In this document: positions 16,492-26,162 of the stretch, in pieces | Numbering within the stretch: the first letter of the stretch is position 1 | Layout: the number at the start of each line of letters is the position of its first letter | NCBI GenBank assembly: GCA_964549495.1 | Contig: CAZJWJ010000012.1 | Location: 10,271-74,270, forward strand | Length of the DNA: 64,000 bases | DNA from: JACKBJ01 sp964549495 | GTDB lineage: Bacteria; Chloroflexota; Anaerolineae; Epilineales; Epilineaceae | Direction: 5' to 3' | Notes under the pieces: model-generated | Told to the model about the DNA's origin: nothing | Databases searched by the model: none | The model's input: the letters and a program-made list of their open reading frames with translations, nothing else | Translations under genes and position numbers: made by a program

Positions 16492-18228
16492 ATGACCAAC
16501 AAGGACATCGCCCAGCTGCTCGAGCGGACCGCCGACCTCCTGCAGATCAAGGGCGAGGTGATCTACAAGATCCTGGCCTACCGCAAGGCGGCCGAGAGCC
16601 TGATGGGCCTGGGCCGCGACGTGCGCGAGGTGCATCGCGAGGGCAAGCTGGAGGAGATTCCCGGCGTCGGCAAGGCCATCGCCGAGAAGATCGCCGAGCT
16701 GATCGAGACCGGCGAACTGCAATTCTACCAGCGCCTGACCGAAGAGGTGCCCGAGAGCCTGGCCGAACTGATGGCCGTGCCGGATCTGGGGCCCAAGAAG
16801 ATCAAGCTCTTCTGGAAGGAGCTGGACGTCACCTCGCTGGCCGAACTGGAGGCGGCGGCCAAGGCCGGCAAGCTGGCCGAGCTTCCGGGCATGGGCGCCA
16901 AGAGCGAGGCCAAGATCCTCGAGGGCATCGAGTCCTTGGCCCGGCGCGGCGATCGGCAGCGTCTGGGCGACGTCCTGCCGGTGGCCCGCGCCCTGGCCGA
17001 GCGGCTGCGCCAGGTGTCGGGCGTCGAGGCGGTGGAGTTGGCCGGCAGCCTGCGGCGCATGCGCGAGACCGTCGGCGACATCGACATCCTGGTCGCCAGC
17101 CGCGATGCCGAGCCGGTCATGGCCGCCTTCACCGAGGATGAGCGGGTGGCGCGGGTCTTGGGCCGGGGCGCGGTCAAGAGCTCGGTCGAGTTCGTCGACG
17201 GCGGGCGGGCCCAGGTCTGGGTGCACCCGCCCGAGCGCTTCGGCACCGCGCTGCAGTACGCCACCGGCTCCAAGGACCACAACGTGCGCCTGCGCGAGCT
17301 GGCCCTGGCCAAGGGCCTATCGCTCTCCGAGCATGCCCTGAAGCCCATCCAGGACGAGGACGGTGAGGAGATCCTCTGCGCCACCGAAGCCGAGGTCTAC
17401 GCCGCGCTGGACCTACCCTACATCCCGCCCGAGCTGCGCGAGGATCGAGGCGAGGTCCAGGCGGCGCGCGAGGGGGCCTTGCCCGAGCGCATCGAGGCCG
17501 GGCAGATCGTCAGCAGCCTGCACAACCACTCGACCTGGAGCGACGGCAAGGCCTCGATCGAGGGGATGGCCCGAGCCGCGATGGAGCGCGGGCTGAAGGT
17601 CTTGGCCATCTCCGACCATTCCAGCGGCCTGGGCGTGACCCAGGGTGTCGATGCCGAGGCCTTGGCGCGCCAGCGAGAGGAGATCGACGCGCTGCAAGCC
17701 GAGTTGGGCGAAGGCATCCGCCTGCTGCAGGGCGTCGAGGTCGAGATCAAGGCCGACGGGAGTTTGGACCTGGACGACGAGACCCTGGCCGGCCTGGACA
17801 TCGTGGTCGCGTCGATGCACGTCTCCCTGCGCCAGGACCGCGAGCAGGTCACGCGGCGCATGCTGGCGGCCATCGGCAACCCGAACGTGGACATCATCGG
17901 ACATCCCACCGGCCGGCTGCTGGGCAAACGCGAGCCGGCCGATCTGGACATGGACGCCATCTTCGAGGCGGCCGCCGAGGCCGGCCTGGCCCTGGAGCTC
18001 AACGCCAACCCGCGGCGCTTGGACCTGTCGGACGTCTACTTGCGGCGCGCGGCGCGCATGGGCATCCCGATCAGCATCAACACCGACGCCCATCGGCCCG
18101 AACACTTCGATTTCCTCGAGTACGGGCTGGCCACCGCAAGGCGCGGCTGGGTCGAGCCGGAGTCGGTCATCAACTGCTGGACCGCGGAGCGATTGCTCGA
18201 ATGGCTGGACGGCCGGGGCAAATCGTGA
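16492..18228 (+). CDS. polX: DNA polymerase X with PHP phosphoesterase domain
   Basis: 578 residues, the normal length for bacterial PolX. Order: helix-hairpin-helix DNA-binding region (EEIPGVGKAIAEKIAELIET and PGMGAKSEAKILEGI); polymerase X palm with the catalytic Asp pair in VGDIDILVAS (~residue 197); and a C-terminal PHP domain from ~340 with metal-binding blocks LHNHSTWSDG, AISDHSSG, GVEVEI, SMHVSL, GHPTGRL, ELNANPRRLDL and SINTDAHR. The polymerase fills short gaps in repair; the PHP domain gives 3'-5' exonuclease and AP-endonuclease activity. Its stop overlaps the next gene's GTG (GTGA). The mRNA is probably leaderless. Confidence 0.95.
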   Translation: MTNKDIAQLLERTADLLQIKGEVIYKILAYRKAAESLMGLGRDVREVHREGKLEEIPGVGKAIAEKIAELIETGELQFYQRLTEEVPESLAELMAVPDLGPKKIKLFWKELDVTSLAELEAAAKAGKLAELPGMGAKSEAKILEGIESLARRGDRQRLGDVLPVARALAERLRQVSGVEAVELAGSLRRMRETVGDIDILVASRDAEPVMAAFTEDERVARVLGRGAVKSSVEFVDGGRAQVWVHPPERFGTALQYATGSKDHNVRLRELALAKGLSLSEHALKPIQDEDGEEILCATEAEVYAALDLPYIPPELREDRGEVQAAREGALPERIEAGQIVSSLHNHSTWSDGKASIEGMARAAMERGLKVLAISDHSSGLGVTQGVDAEALARQREEIDALQAELGEGIRLLQGVEVEIKADGSLDLDDETLAGLDIVVASMHVSLRQDREQVTRRMLAAIGNPNVDIIGHPTGRLLGKREPADLDMDAIFEAAAEAGLALELNANPRRLDLSDVYLRRAARMGIPISINTDAHRPEHFDFLEYGLATARRGWVEPESVINCWTAERLLEWLDGRGKS

Positions 18229-19895
18229 GCTCGATGCCGGACCCGGAAGATCGGTCGGGGTCACCCGAGACCGGCGAGGTCGAGACGCTGCGCGCGCGGG
18301 TCGAGGCGGCGGCCGAGATCTTGGAGGCGCTGCGGGACGACCGCGGCCGGCTGGCCGATCTGCCGGCCGACTTGCGCGAGCGGCTGCTGAAGGCCGCCGG
18401 CCGGGTGGCCCGCCCGACCTTCGAGGAGCGCAAGCGCCTGGCCAAGGCGCGCCGGCGCAAGGGGCGACAGAAGCGCCGCGCGGCCGACGAGTCCTTGCTC
18501 GATCAGACCGGGATCCGGTTGAGCCGCGCCGAGGAGGTCTTTCGGACGCCCTACCGGCCGGCGCCGAGCGCCTTCCCGCTCTATCGGGGCGTCGAGGAGC
18601 CGGCACCCGAGGTCGAGGAATCGCGCAACTGCTACGTCTGCAAGCGCGATTTCCACACCCTGCACTTCTTCTACGACCAGCTCTGCCCCGACTGCGCCGA
18701 GCTGAACTGGGAGAAGCGCTTCCAGACGGCGGACCTACGCGGCCGAACGGCCCTGGTCACCGGCGCGCGGGTGAAGATCGGCTACCAGACGGCCATCAAG
18801 CTGCTGCGGGCAGGGGCCCGGACCATCGTCCTGACGCGCTTCGCGCGCGATGCGGCCCGGCGCTACGCGGCCGAGGAGGACTTCGAGGACTGGCGCGATC
18901 GGCTGGCGATCTACGGGCTGGACCTGCGCCACACGCCCTCGGTCGAGACGCTCTGCCGCCACCTGCTCGAGCGCGAGGAGCGGCTGGACTTCCTGATCAA
19001 CAACGCCTGCCAGACGGTGCGCCGGCCGGCCGGCTTCTACCAGCACCTGATGGAGGGCGAGCGCGGCCCGATCGAGACCCTGCCCGAGCCCGAGCGCGAG
19101 TTGGTGGCCGACTACGAGGCCTTTCGGCACGGCCGGTTGCGCGAGGCGCTGGGTGGCGGGTCGGTCGACGATCCAGCGACGCCCGGCGGATCGAAGTCGG
19201 AGGCCGAGTCCGCCGGCGATGGATCATCGATCGAGCCGCCGGTCGAGCTGCCGGTCGAACCCCGGGCCCTGATCGAGCAGGCGACGGGGCTGATGCATGC
19301 CGCCGCACTATCCCAGCTGCCCCTGACCGACGAGGATCTGGGCCGGGACGAGGCGCTCTTCCCGGCCGGCTCGCTGGATGCGGATCTGCAGCAAGTCGAC
19401 CTGCGGGACAAGAACAGCTGGCGGCTGAGCCTGGCCGAGGTGCCGGCCGTCGAGCTGCTCGAGGTGCACCTGGTCAACGCCGTGGCGCCCTTCCTGCTCA
19501 ACGCCCGGCTCAAGCCGCTGATGACGCGGCATCCCGGTCGTGACAAGCACATCGTCAACGTCTCGGCCATGGAGGGCCAGTTCTACCGCGCCTTCAAGAC
19601 CGACAAGCATCCGCATACCAACATGGCCAAGGCCGCATTGAACATGTTGACCCGTACCAGCGCCCCGGATTACGTGAAGTCGGGCATCCACATGAACGCG
19701 GTCGACACCGGCTGGGTCACCGACGAGGATCCGGCGGCCATCGCCGAGCGCAAGCGCGAGGAGCATCGCTTCCACCCGCCCTTGGACATCGTCGACGGGG
19801 CCGCGCGCATCCTCGACCCGATCTTCGATGGCTACATCACGGGCGAGCACGCCTGGGGGCTCTTCCTCAAGGACTACCGCGCCACCGACTGGTGA
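18225..19895 (+). CDS. SDR-family protein with N-terminal zinc motif; catalytic Tyr replaced
   Basis: 556 residues. The GTG at 18225 is chosen for its GTGA overlap with polX; ATG 18234 is the alternative. A basic helical N-terminus (FEERKRLAKARRRKGRQKRR) leads to a four-Cys zinc motif (CYVC at 136-139, then CPDC). A Rossmann domain follows, with TALVTGARVKIGYQTAIKLL, FLINNACQTVRRP and IVNVSAMEGQFYR. The nucleotide loop is TGxxxKIG rather than TGxxxGIG, and the usual YxxxK active site reads TNMAK, so the catalytic Tyr is absent. A ~70-residue Ser/Pro/Glu-rich insertion lies near 310-350. The HTNMAKAALNMLTRTSA block is, from memory, conserved in a distinct SDR subgroup. Its substrate is unknown and it may not be a classical dehydrogenase. 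Confidence 0.75.
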   Translation: MSSMPDPEDRSGSPETGEVETLRARVEAAAEILEALRDDRGRLADLPADLRERLLKAAGRVARPTFEERKRLAKARRRKGRQKRRAADESLLDQTGIRLSRAEEVFRTPYRPAPSAFPLYRGVEEPAPEVEESRNCYVCKRDFHTLHFFYDQLCPDCAELNWEKRFQTADLRGRTALVTGARVKIGYQTAIKLLRAGARTIVLTRFARDAARRYAAEEDFEDWRDRLAIYGLDLRHTPSVETLCRHLLEREERLDFLINNACQTVRRPAGFYQHLMEGERGPIETLPEPERELVADYEAFRHGRLREALGGGSVDDPATPGGSKSEAESAGDGSSIEPPVELPVEPRALIEQATGLMHAAALSQLPLTDEDLGRDEALFPAGSLDADLQQVDLRDKNSWRLSLAEVPAVELLEVHLVNAVAPFLLNARLKPLMTRHPGRDKHIVNVSAMEGQFYRAFKTDKHPHTNMAKAALNMLTRTSAPDYVKSGIHMNAVDTGWVTDEDPAAIAERKREEHRFHPPLDIVDGAARILDPIFDGYITGEHAWGLFLKDYRATDW

Positions 19896-19944
19896 TGCCG
19901 GCGACGGGGATATCGGGGACGGGGATATCGGGGACGCGGATCCC

Positions 19945-19962
19945 GAGCCCTCGGGAGGGCTC
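19945..19962. terminator. Bidirectional hairpin between convergent genes
   Basis: GAGCCCTC-GG-GAGGGCTC, an 8-bp perfect stem, lies 50 bp after the SDR stop and 2 bp after the stop of the convergent MFS gene. There is no U-run on either side. It is preceded by two copies of a GGGGATATCGGGGAC-like direct repeat (from about 19906). Confidence 0.55.
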
Positions 19963-19964
19963 GA

Positions 19965-21305
<1,341 letters not shown>

Positions 21306-21337
21306 CTACGAACCCCCACGCGTGATGTCGCCCGATA

Positions 21338-21353
21338 TCATTCATCCGAATGA
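21338..21353 (-). promoter_or_regulatory. Palindromic operator candidate at the UMF1 start site
   Basis: TCATTC-ATCC-GAATGA is a 6-bp dyad with a 4-bp spacer, overlapping the edge of the -10 box and the predicted transcription start (~21346). This position suits a repressor. Confidence 0.45.
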
Positions 21354-21381
21354 GTATCAGCCAGCAAGTTGGATTTGTCAA
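21353..21381 (-). promoter_or_regulatory. Sigma-70-type promoter of the UMF1 gene
   Basis: On the minus strand a perfect TTGACA (21381-21376), a 17-base spacer and GATACT (21358-21353) preceded by CT form the best -35/-10 pair in the window. Predicted start is ~21346, about 40 bases before the ATG at 21305. Confidence 0.65.
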
Positions 21382-21400
21382 GCCTTGAGCGACGGTCGGC

Positions 21401-21567
21401 CTAGTACTCTGCCACGGATGTTTGTTCGGGTAGCCCGAGTGCCGATACGCCGCTGATGTGGTTCGATGCGACGAGGTCGTAGCAGCGCTACGGCCGAGGA
21501 GCAGCGGGCCGCAGCAGCGGATGCAGCGGTGCTCGAGCCCGAAAAAACATCCGTGGCAGAGTACTAG
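21401..21567. repeat. Palindromic element C, long class (167 bp)
   Basis: A 30-bp inverted repeat with one mismatch (21401-21430 with 21538-21567) begins and ends with CTAG. It encloses a 107-bp core with a middle stem (21450-21461 with 21509-21520) and a central hairpin cgtagc-agc-gctacg (21478-21492). Size and core match element B; the arms are unrelated. The right arm supplies the TAG stop codon (21564-21566) of the cohesin-like gene. A 14-bp piece of this arm, TGGCAGAGTACTAG, recurs alone at 31330-31343. Confidence 0.85.
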
Positions 21568-23405
21568 TCCGCTTCCGGCTCCGGCTCCCGGCCGGCGCTC
21601 CAGACGGCCACGCCGCCCGCCAGTAGGGCCAGGCCGAGCGCGATGATCATCGGCCAGGGGAGGCGGCCACCCGAAGGCTCGCCGCGATCGGTATCGGCCG
21701 GCTCCGCGCCGGATTCGTCGGAGGTGGGGCCGTCCAAGGCGGACGCGGGCGTTCCGGTGAACACCCGCGTGCCGTCCAGGGATTCGGCCGGTGCGCCATC
21801 TTGCAGCTCGGCCGGGATCGTCGGCTCGGCAGGAAGGGCCTCCGCACCCGGCAAGCCGGCATCCGGCGGCAGGACCAAGCCCGGCGAGGTCTGCGCGGCA
21901 ATGACCTGGCCGGTGGTGTCGGTGACCGAGATCAGCTCCAGGGTGACCGGGATGCCGCCGGAGGGAGAGAGCTGCTCGTCCTGACGCTGGAGCCCGGCTG
22001 CCAGCTCGCGCTCCACGTTGCCCAGCAACTGGATCAGCAAGTCCACCGGCACCTCGGTCTCGCTGGAGATCGAGGGCTGACTGGCCAGGTCGATCAGCTC
22101 GAGCAAGTCAGCGGCCAAGACCTCCGCCATCCCCATCGATTCCAAGAGGGTGTAGAGGCTCCCGCTGCGATCCCGGCCCTCCAGTAGCCGGGCGTAGGCG
22201 TCGGTCAGGCGGCTTGCGGCGGAGGGCACGGCCGCCCGCCGGATGTCGTCGCGCGCCTGGTCGAGCGCGGACTCGAGCTGCCCGATCTCCGCCTCCGGCA
22301 TGTAGTCGCGCGGGTCGAAGTCCGCCGAGCGGAGATCGAATTGGAGCTGGGCCAGCACCGCGCGACCGCTGGGGCCGGTCGGGGCCTGCGGAAAGCGCAG
22401 CTCGGCGCGTCCGGCGGCATCATCCCGGCTGAAGCTGCCCTGCCCGGTCTCCCAGACCACGTCGACCAGGCGCAGGGCCGTCGGGCTCCAGTGCAGCACC
22501 AATTCGAAGCCGCCCAGACCGATCTCTGGGATCTCCTCGGCCACCAAGGGCATGCTGAAGACCTGCCCGGCCGGGGCTTGCACCTGGAAGGCGCGGAAGC
22601 GCAATCCACCCGAGGGCTCCGGTGCCGGGGCGCTGGGGCTTGCCGCTTGCACGCCCAGCGCGGCCAGCAGCCCGTCGATGGCCTCGCGGTAGAAGCGGGC
22701 CGCCTGACGCGCATCCTCCGGCGATTGGTCCAGCGAGGCGGCGAAGAGGCGCATGGTGAAGATGCGCAGGCGCTCGACGGCCGCCTCGCCTTCGGGGCCC
22801 GCGGCGGCGGCCACCGCATCGCGCCGCGCCAGGATGTCGGCGTGCAGATCCAATGTGGCGTTGCGCATCGGGATCCACTCGCCCGAGTCGCCCAAGGCCA
22901 ACATGGCCACCAAGGCATCGCGCCAGGCCAGGACCGTGTCCGCGGCATCGCCGGAGGCCGGCGAGAGCCCGCTACCGGGCACCAGCGGCGCCAGCTCGGA
23001 CTTGATGCCGGCGATGGCCGCTCGGACGCGGGTGGGATCCTCGGCCCGCAAGGCTACGTCCAGGTCGACCAGGATCCCGTCGATGCGCAGGTAGGCATCG
23101 ACGGCCGACTGACCGGCGGCCGCCTCCAGCGCGGGCCGGGCTGCATCCAGGGCATCGAGTGCGAAGTTGTAGGCACCATCGGCCTCCTGCCAGGCGCCGG
23201 CCGCCGCGCGATCGCCGACCGCGTCGAAGGCCGCGCCGACCTGGCCGAGCTGCTCGGCGGCAGCGGCGGCCGGATCGGTCTGAGCGCGAACGGATGGGGC
23301 CACCAGGCAGCAGGCGAGAATCCATACCAGGATCTTCGCCCCAGGCCGCCACGCCCCGGCAAGCTCTCGTCCTCGCACCCACGCCCTCCCTCTCGCTCGG
23401 TCCAT
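21564..23405 (-). CDS. Exported cohesin-like domain protein with C-terminal membrane anchor
   Basis: 613 residues. A signal peptide (AKILVWILACCLVAPSVRAQ, ~25-43) is followed by an alanine-rich helical region (~45-255) and a cohesin-like beta domain around 270-380 ('GGLRFRAFQVQAPAGQVF', 'IGLGGFELVLHWSPTALRLV', 'GRAVLAQLQFDLR'). A second helical region and a Pro/Ala/Glu-rich linker follow, then a transmembrane helix (MIIALGLALLAGGVAVWSAG) with a short charged tail. Cohesin folds on membrane-anchored proteins bind partners or carbohydrates; no dockerin was seen in this window. A TATAAT box (minus, 23431-23426) lies 20 bp before the ATG. Its TAG stop lies in palindromic element C, so the last codons may have been altered by that element. 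Confidence 0.7.
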   Translation of the reverse strand: MDRARGRAWVRGRELAGAWRPGAKILVWILACCLVAPSVRAQTDPAAAAAEQLGQVGAAFDAVGDRAAAGAWQEADGAYNFALDALDAARPALEAAAGQSAVDAYLRIDGILVDLDVALRAEDPTRVRAAIAGIKSELAPLVPGSGLSPASGDAADTVLAWRDALVAMLALGDSGEWIPMRNATLDLHADILARRDAVAAAAGPEGEAAVERLRIFTMRLFAASLDQSPEDARQAARFYREAIDGLLAALGVQAASPSAPAPEPSGGLRFRAFQVQAPAGQVFSMPLVAEEIPEIGLGGFELVLHWSPTALRLVDVVWETGQGSFSRDDAAGRAELRFPQAPTGPSGRAVLAQLQFDLRSADFDPRDYMPEAEIGQLESALDQARDDIRRAAVPSAASRLTDAYARLLEGRDRSGSLYTLLESMGMAEVLAADLLELIDLASQPSISSETEVPVDLLIQLLGNVERELAAGLQRQDEQLSPSGGIPVTLELISVTDTTGQVIAAQTSPGLVLPPDAGLPGAEALPAEPTIPAELQDGAPAESLDGTRVFTGTPASALDGPTSDESGAEPADTDRGEPSGGRLPWPMIIALGLALLAGGVAVWSAGREPEPEAD

Positions 23406-23425
23406 TGACCGGCCAACAACCGGGC

Positions 23426-23433
23426 ATTATACT
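23426..23433. promoter_or_regulatory. Overlapping divergent -10 boxes
   Basis: The same eight bases read TATACT on the plus strand (23428-23433, towards the HTH gene) and TATAAT on the minus strand (23431-23426, towards the cohesin-like gene). RNA polymerase could serve only one direction at a time. Confidence 0.4.
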
Positions 23434-23500
23434 CGGCGCCGCGCGCCGGGTCACGACCCGGCGCATCCTCGAACTGCAGGGCGAAGGAGGGAGACCTGTC

Positions 23501-24109
23501 TTGAGCACGGCCGGCGAGGCCCAGGGAGCACGCCGCTCCGAGCGCTGGCTCACCCTCGGACAGGCCAGTCGCCTGTTGGGAGTGCACCGCAGCACGCTGC
23601 GCCGTTGGGCCGACGACGGTCGCATCGATTGCCGGCGGACGGCCGGCGGCCACCGGCGCTTCGATCGACGGCTGCTCGAGGCGAGAATCGGCGCGAGCGA
23701 CGCGGGTGCCGAGCCATCCTCGGGCAGCGATGCGCCAGGTGGTGGCGAGCTACCGACGCCGGCCTGGCAGGAACAAATCCGGGACGCGGGTCAGGTCGAC
23801 CAGCTGCGCGAGATGGGTCAGCGGCTCAGCGGCATCGTGCTGCAGTATCTGAGCAAGCGCGACCAGGACGATCGACGGCTGGCCGAAGCGCGGGCTTTGG
23901 GCCACGACTACGCCAGGCATGCCCAGCGGGCCGGCATGGACCGCGTCGAGGCGGTCGAGGCTTTTCTCTACTACCGGGCCGGCTCGCTTCGCATGCTGAT
24001 GAACGAGGCCGAGCGCGGCGAGGACGGACTCGCGCGCTACCAGCGCTACGACCAGGTGGTCAGCGCCGTCTTGATGGGCTTGATCCGGGGTTACCAAGAG
24101 GAGGCCTAG
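23501..24109 (+). CDS. MerR/excisionase-type helix-turn-helix regulator
   Basis: 202 residues from TTG 23501, with GAAGGAGGG at 23483-23491 about 9 bases upstream; the longer open frame has no coding look. The N-terminal domain (RWLTLGQASRLLGVHRSTLR, then RWADDGRIDCRRTAGGHRRF) is a textbook MerR/BldC/excisionase winged HTH that binds DNA. A Gly/Ser/Pro linker leads to an all-helical C-terminal half ('MGQRLSGIVLQYLSKRDQDD', 'YARHAQRAGMDRVEAVEAFL', 'SAVLMGLIRGYQEEA') of unknown ligand. It is followed 36 bp later by the SH3 protein gene on the same strand. Its target is not evident. Confidence 0.8.
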   Translation: MSTAGEAQGARRSERWLTLGQASRLLGVHRSTLRRWADDGRIDCRRTAGGHRRFDRRLLEARIGASDAGAEPSSGSDAPGGGELPTPAWQEQIRDAGQVDQLREMGQRLSGIVLQYLSKRDQDDRRLAEARALGHDYARHAQRAGMDRVEAVEAFLYYRAGSLRMLMNEAERGEDGLARYQRYDQVVSAVLMGLIRGYQEEA

Positions 24110-24145
24110 CGCCCAGCGCGGCCGCCTCACCAGATGGAGGAATCG

Positions 24146-24901
24146 GTGTCCGAATACGACCTGCCCAACTTCGATCCAGAACCCGAAGAGCGCCAGGGGC
24201 TGCGACTGCCCTTCGGTCTCAGCGCCCAGGCCTTGGCCGCAATTCTCCTGGTCATCGCCCTCTTGGCCATCCTCTACCTCTTCTTCGGCCCGACGCCGGA
24301 CGCACCGGCCGACCTGCCGACGGCCACGCCCCGCCCGACGCCCAGCCAGGTGGCCGGCGATGTGGCCGGCCCGGACGAGGATGCCGGCGCGGGCGCCGTC
24401 GATGCTGGGGCCGATGCGGCCGGCACACCTGGCAGCACCGAGCTCGGGGCCGCCTCGACGGGTGAGCCAGAGGATACGGGCGGTTCGGATGAGGGCGCCG
24501 GCAACGAAGGATCGGATCCCGCGCCGCCCCTGGCGACCTCGACTTCGGCGGCGAGCAGCCTGCCCGCGACGTCGCCATCCGGGATGCAGTCGGCCTTGGG
24601 CCCGGGCAGCTTCGCCAGCGTCACCGACACCGATGGCTTCGGGCTGCGCCTGCGCTTCGGGCCGGGCTTCGACTACGCAACCATCCGGATCGTGCCCGAT
24701 GGCAATCTACTCGAGGTAATCGGGGAGCCGGAAGAGGGTGAGGGCTACACCTGGTACCGCCTGCGGGACGAATTGGGCAACGTGGGTTGGGGCGCGGTCG
24801 ACTTCCTCAGCCCGACCGCCGCACCCGCCATGTGGAGCCCGCCCCAGGCCTCACCGACCTTCCAGGCCGAGCCCGAGGCGGAAGCGACCGAGTCCGGCTG
24901 A
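24146..24901 (+). CDS. Membrane-anchored SH3b-domain protein
   Basis: 251 residues. GTG 24146 is preferred to ATG 24134 because GGAGGA (24136-24141) is well placed for the GTG, while the ATG has no ribosome-binding site. There is a short acidic cytoplasmic N-terminus, one transmembrane helix (ALAAILLVIALLAILYLFF), then ~90 residues of Thr/Pro, Asp/Gly and Ala/Ser linker. A bacterial SH3 domain follows (~155-220): 'GFGLRLRFGPGFDYATIRIV', 'TWYRLRDELGNVGWGAVDFL'. SH3b domains typically bind peptidoglycan or peptides outside the cell. It is likely co-transcribed with the HTH regulator. Confidence 0.8.
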   Translation: MSEYDLPNFDPEPEERQGLRLPFGLSAQALAAILLVIALLAILYLFFGPTPDAPADLPTATPRPTPSQVAGDVAGPDEDAGAGAVDAGADAAGTPGSTELGAASTGEPEDTGGSDEGAGNEGSDPAPPLATSTSAASSLPATSPSGMQSALGPGSFASVTDTDGFGLRLRFGPGFDYATIRIVPDGNLLEVIGEPEEGEGYTWYRLRDELGNVGWGAVDFLSPTAAPAMWSPPQASPTFQAEPEAEATESG

Positions 24902-24979
24902 GTTCGCCATGCGCCGGAACTCGGCGCAGCTCCACGGATCCAAACCGGTTCGTGGCGCGGGCGAGGTTCGTAGGAGGGT

Positions 24980-25183
24980 CTATCGCTTCAGCTCGACCAG
25001 CATCCAGTCGGGCTGCAGGCGCGGGGAGGCGGCATCGGACTGACCGCGCAGGGCCAGCAGGATGTCGAGATTGCAGTCCTGGCAGGTGACGACGTCGTTG
25101 CGCTCGACCTGCCCGTGCTGCACGGCCAGCTTCTGACCGCAGCGCGGGCAATCGAATCGTCGTAGTTTGTACCAGTTCTTCAC
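24980..25183 (-). CDS. Small zinc-ribbon protein
   Basis: 67 residues from GTG 25183 (CGGAGAG about 5 bases upstream). The open frame extends further, but only as the shadow of the divergent degV gene. It holds a compact two-Cys-pair zinc ribbon, DCPRCGQKLAVQHGQVERND followed by VVTCQDCNLDILL. There is no signal or membrane segment. Such mini zinc ribbons are usually RNA-, DNA- or protein-binding; no specific role can be assigned. It lies divergent to degV (48 bp apart) and converges on the SH3 gene. Confidence 0.6.
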   Translation of the reverse strand: MKNWYKLRRFDCPRCGQKLAVQHGQVERNDVVTCQDCNLDILLALRGQSDAASPRLQPDWMLVELKR

Positions 25184-25231
25184 GGGGCTCTCCGGGCGTG
25201 CTCTCGCGGCACGCCCACCGAGGAGGCGGGC

Positions 25232-26071
25232 ATGGCCGGGGTTCACATCGTCATCGACAGCTGCGCCGCCATCCCCGGCGGCGCGGCTCAGGACTACAGC
25301 CTGTCGATTGTGCCACAGAATGTTCGGGTTGGCGACGACCAGTTCCATGGCGGAACGGACGAATCGGGGTCCGGCCTGATCGAGCTCCTGCGAAGCAGCC
25401 AGGCGCCCGGCCGGCTCTTTCCTCCGCCGGTCGAGGACTACCAGGAGGTCTACGAGAGCGTGCTCTCCTGGGGCGTGGAGGTCCTGTCGCTGCACGCGCC
25501 GAGCGAGCTGAGCCGCAGCGTGGAGGTGGCGCGCGCCGCGCTGGCCGAGATCCCGGGCGGCGAGCGCGTGACCGTCGTCGAGACGCAGCTCTGCGGGCCG
25601 GCCCTCGGCCTGGCGGCGCTGAGGGCGGCGCAGGCCGGCATCGACGATCACCCGCGCGAGGCGGTGCACGAGATGCTCCGGCTCGTCATGCCCCGCATCC
25701 GGATGCTGGCCGTCGCCGTCGACCTCGATCGATTGGCCCGGCAGGGCGGGATCGACTTGCCCCAGGCTCCGACCGACGAGTCGGCGGCGGTGCTGGAGCT
25801 TCGCGAGGGACGGCTGGCGTGCCGCGAGATGGCGGCCAACCTCGGCCTGGCGCTGCGCGCGGTGGCCAGCCAGGTCGAGTCCAGCCTGGGCGAGTCGACG
25901 GATTGGCACCTCGGCGCCTTCAGCGCGGGCGCCGACGCCGAGGCGGCGGCCCTGGCGACCTACCTGGACAGCCGGCACGCGGCCGACGAGGCCTGGATCG
26001 CGCCCGGCGACCCGCTGTTGACCACCCAGCTCGGGCCGGGCGCCTTCGGCCTGGCTTGGTATCTCGAGTGA
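25232..26071 (+). CDS. DegV family fatty-acid-binding protein
   Basis: 279 residues from ATG 25232 with GAGGAGG upstream. It has the DegV opening (IVIDSCAAIP), the 'LSIVPQNVRVGDDQF' strand, and a two-domain layout with 'VTVVETQLCGPALGLAALRA' in the position of the usual 'VDSxxxSxGxGLxVxxA'. DegV proteins hold a single fatty acid between two domains and, with FakA, present it for phosphorylation in bacteria that use host or environmental fatty acids. Several usual Ser/Thr positions (TSQP block) are replaced here (GRLFPPPVED), so it is a divergent member. No fakA lies in the window. Confidence 0.75.
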   Translation: MAGVHIVIDSCAAIPGGAAQDYSLSIVPQNVRVGDDQFHGGTDESGSGLIELLRSSQAPGRLFPPPVEDYQEVYESVLSWGVEVLSLHAPSELSRSVEVARAALAEIPGGERVTVVETQLCGPALGLAALRAAQAGIDDHPREAVHEMLRLVMPRIRMLAVAVDLDRLARQGGIDLPQAPTDESAAVLELREGRLACREMAANLGLALRAVASQVESSLGESTDWHLGAFSAGADAEAAALATYLDSRHAADEAWIAPGDPLLTTQLGPGAFGLAWYLE

Positions 26072-26162
26072 TCCACCGAAGGTTCGGGTCCGGTCTCCCG
26101 ACACCTTGTTGGTACGATGCGGCAGCGGCGTCCAGATCGAGGTTCTCTTGGCCCGACGAGCC

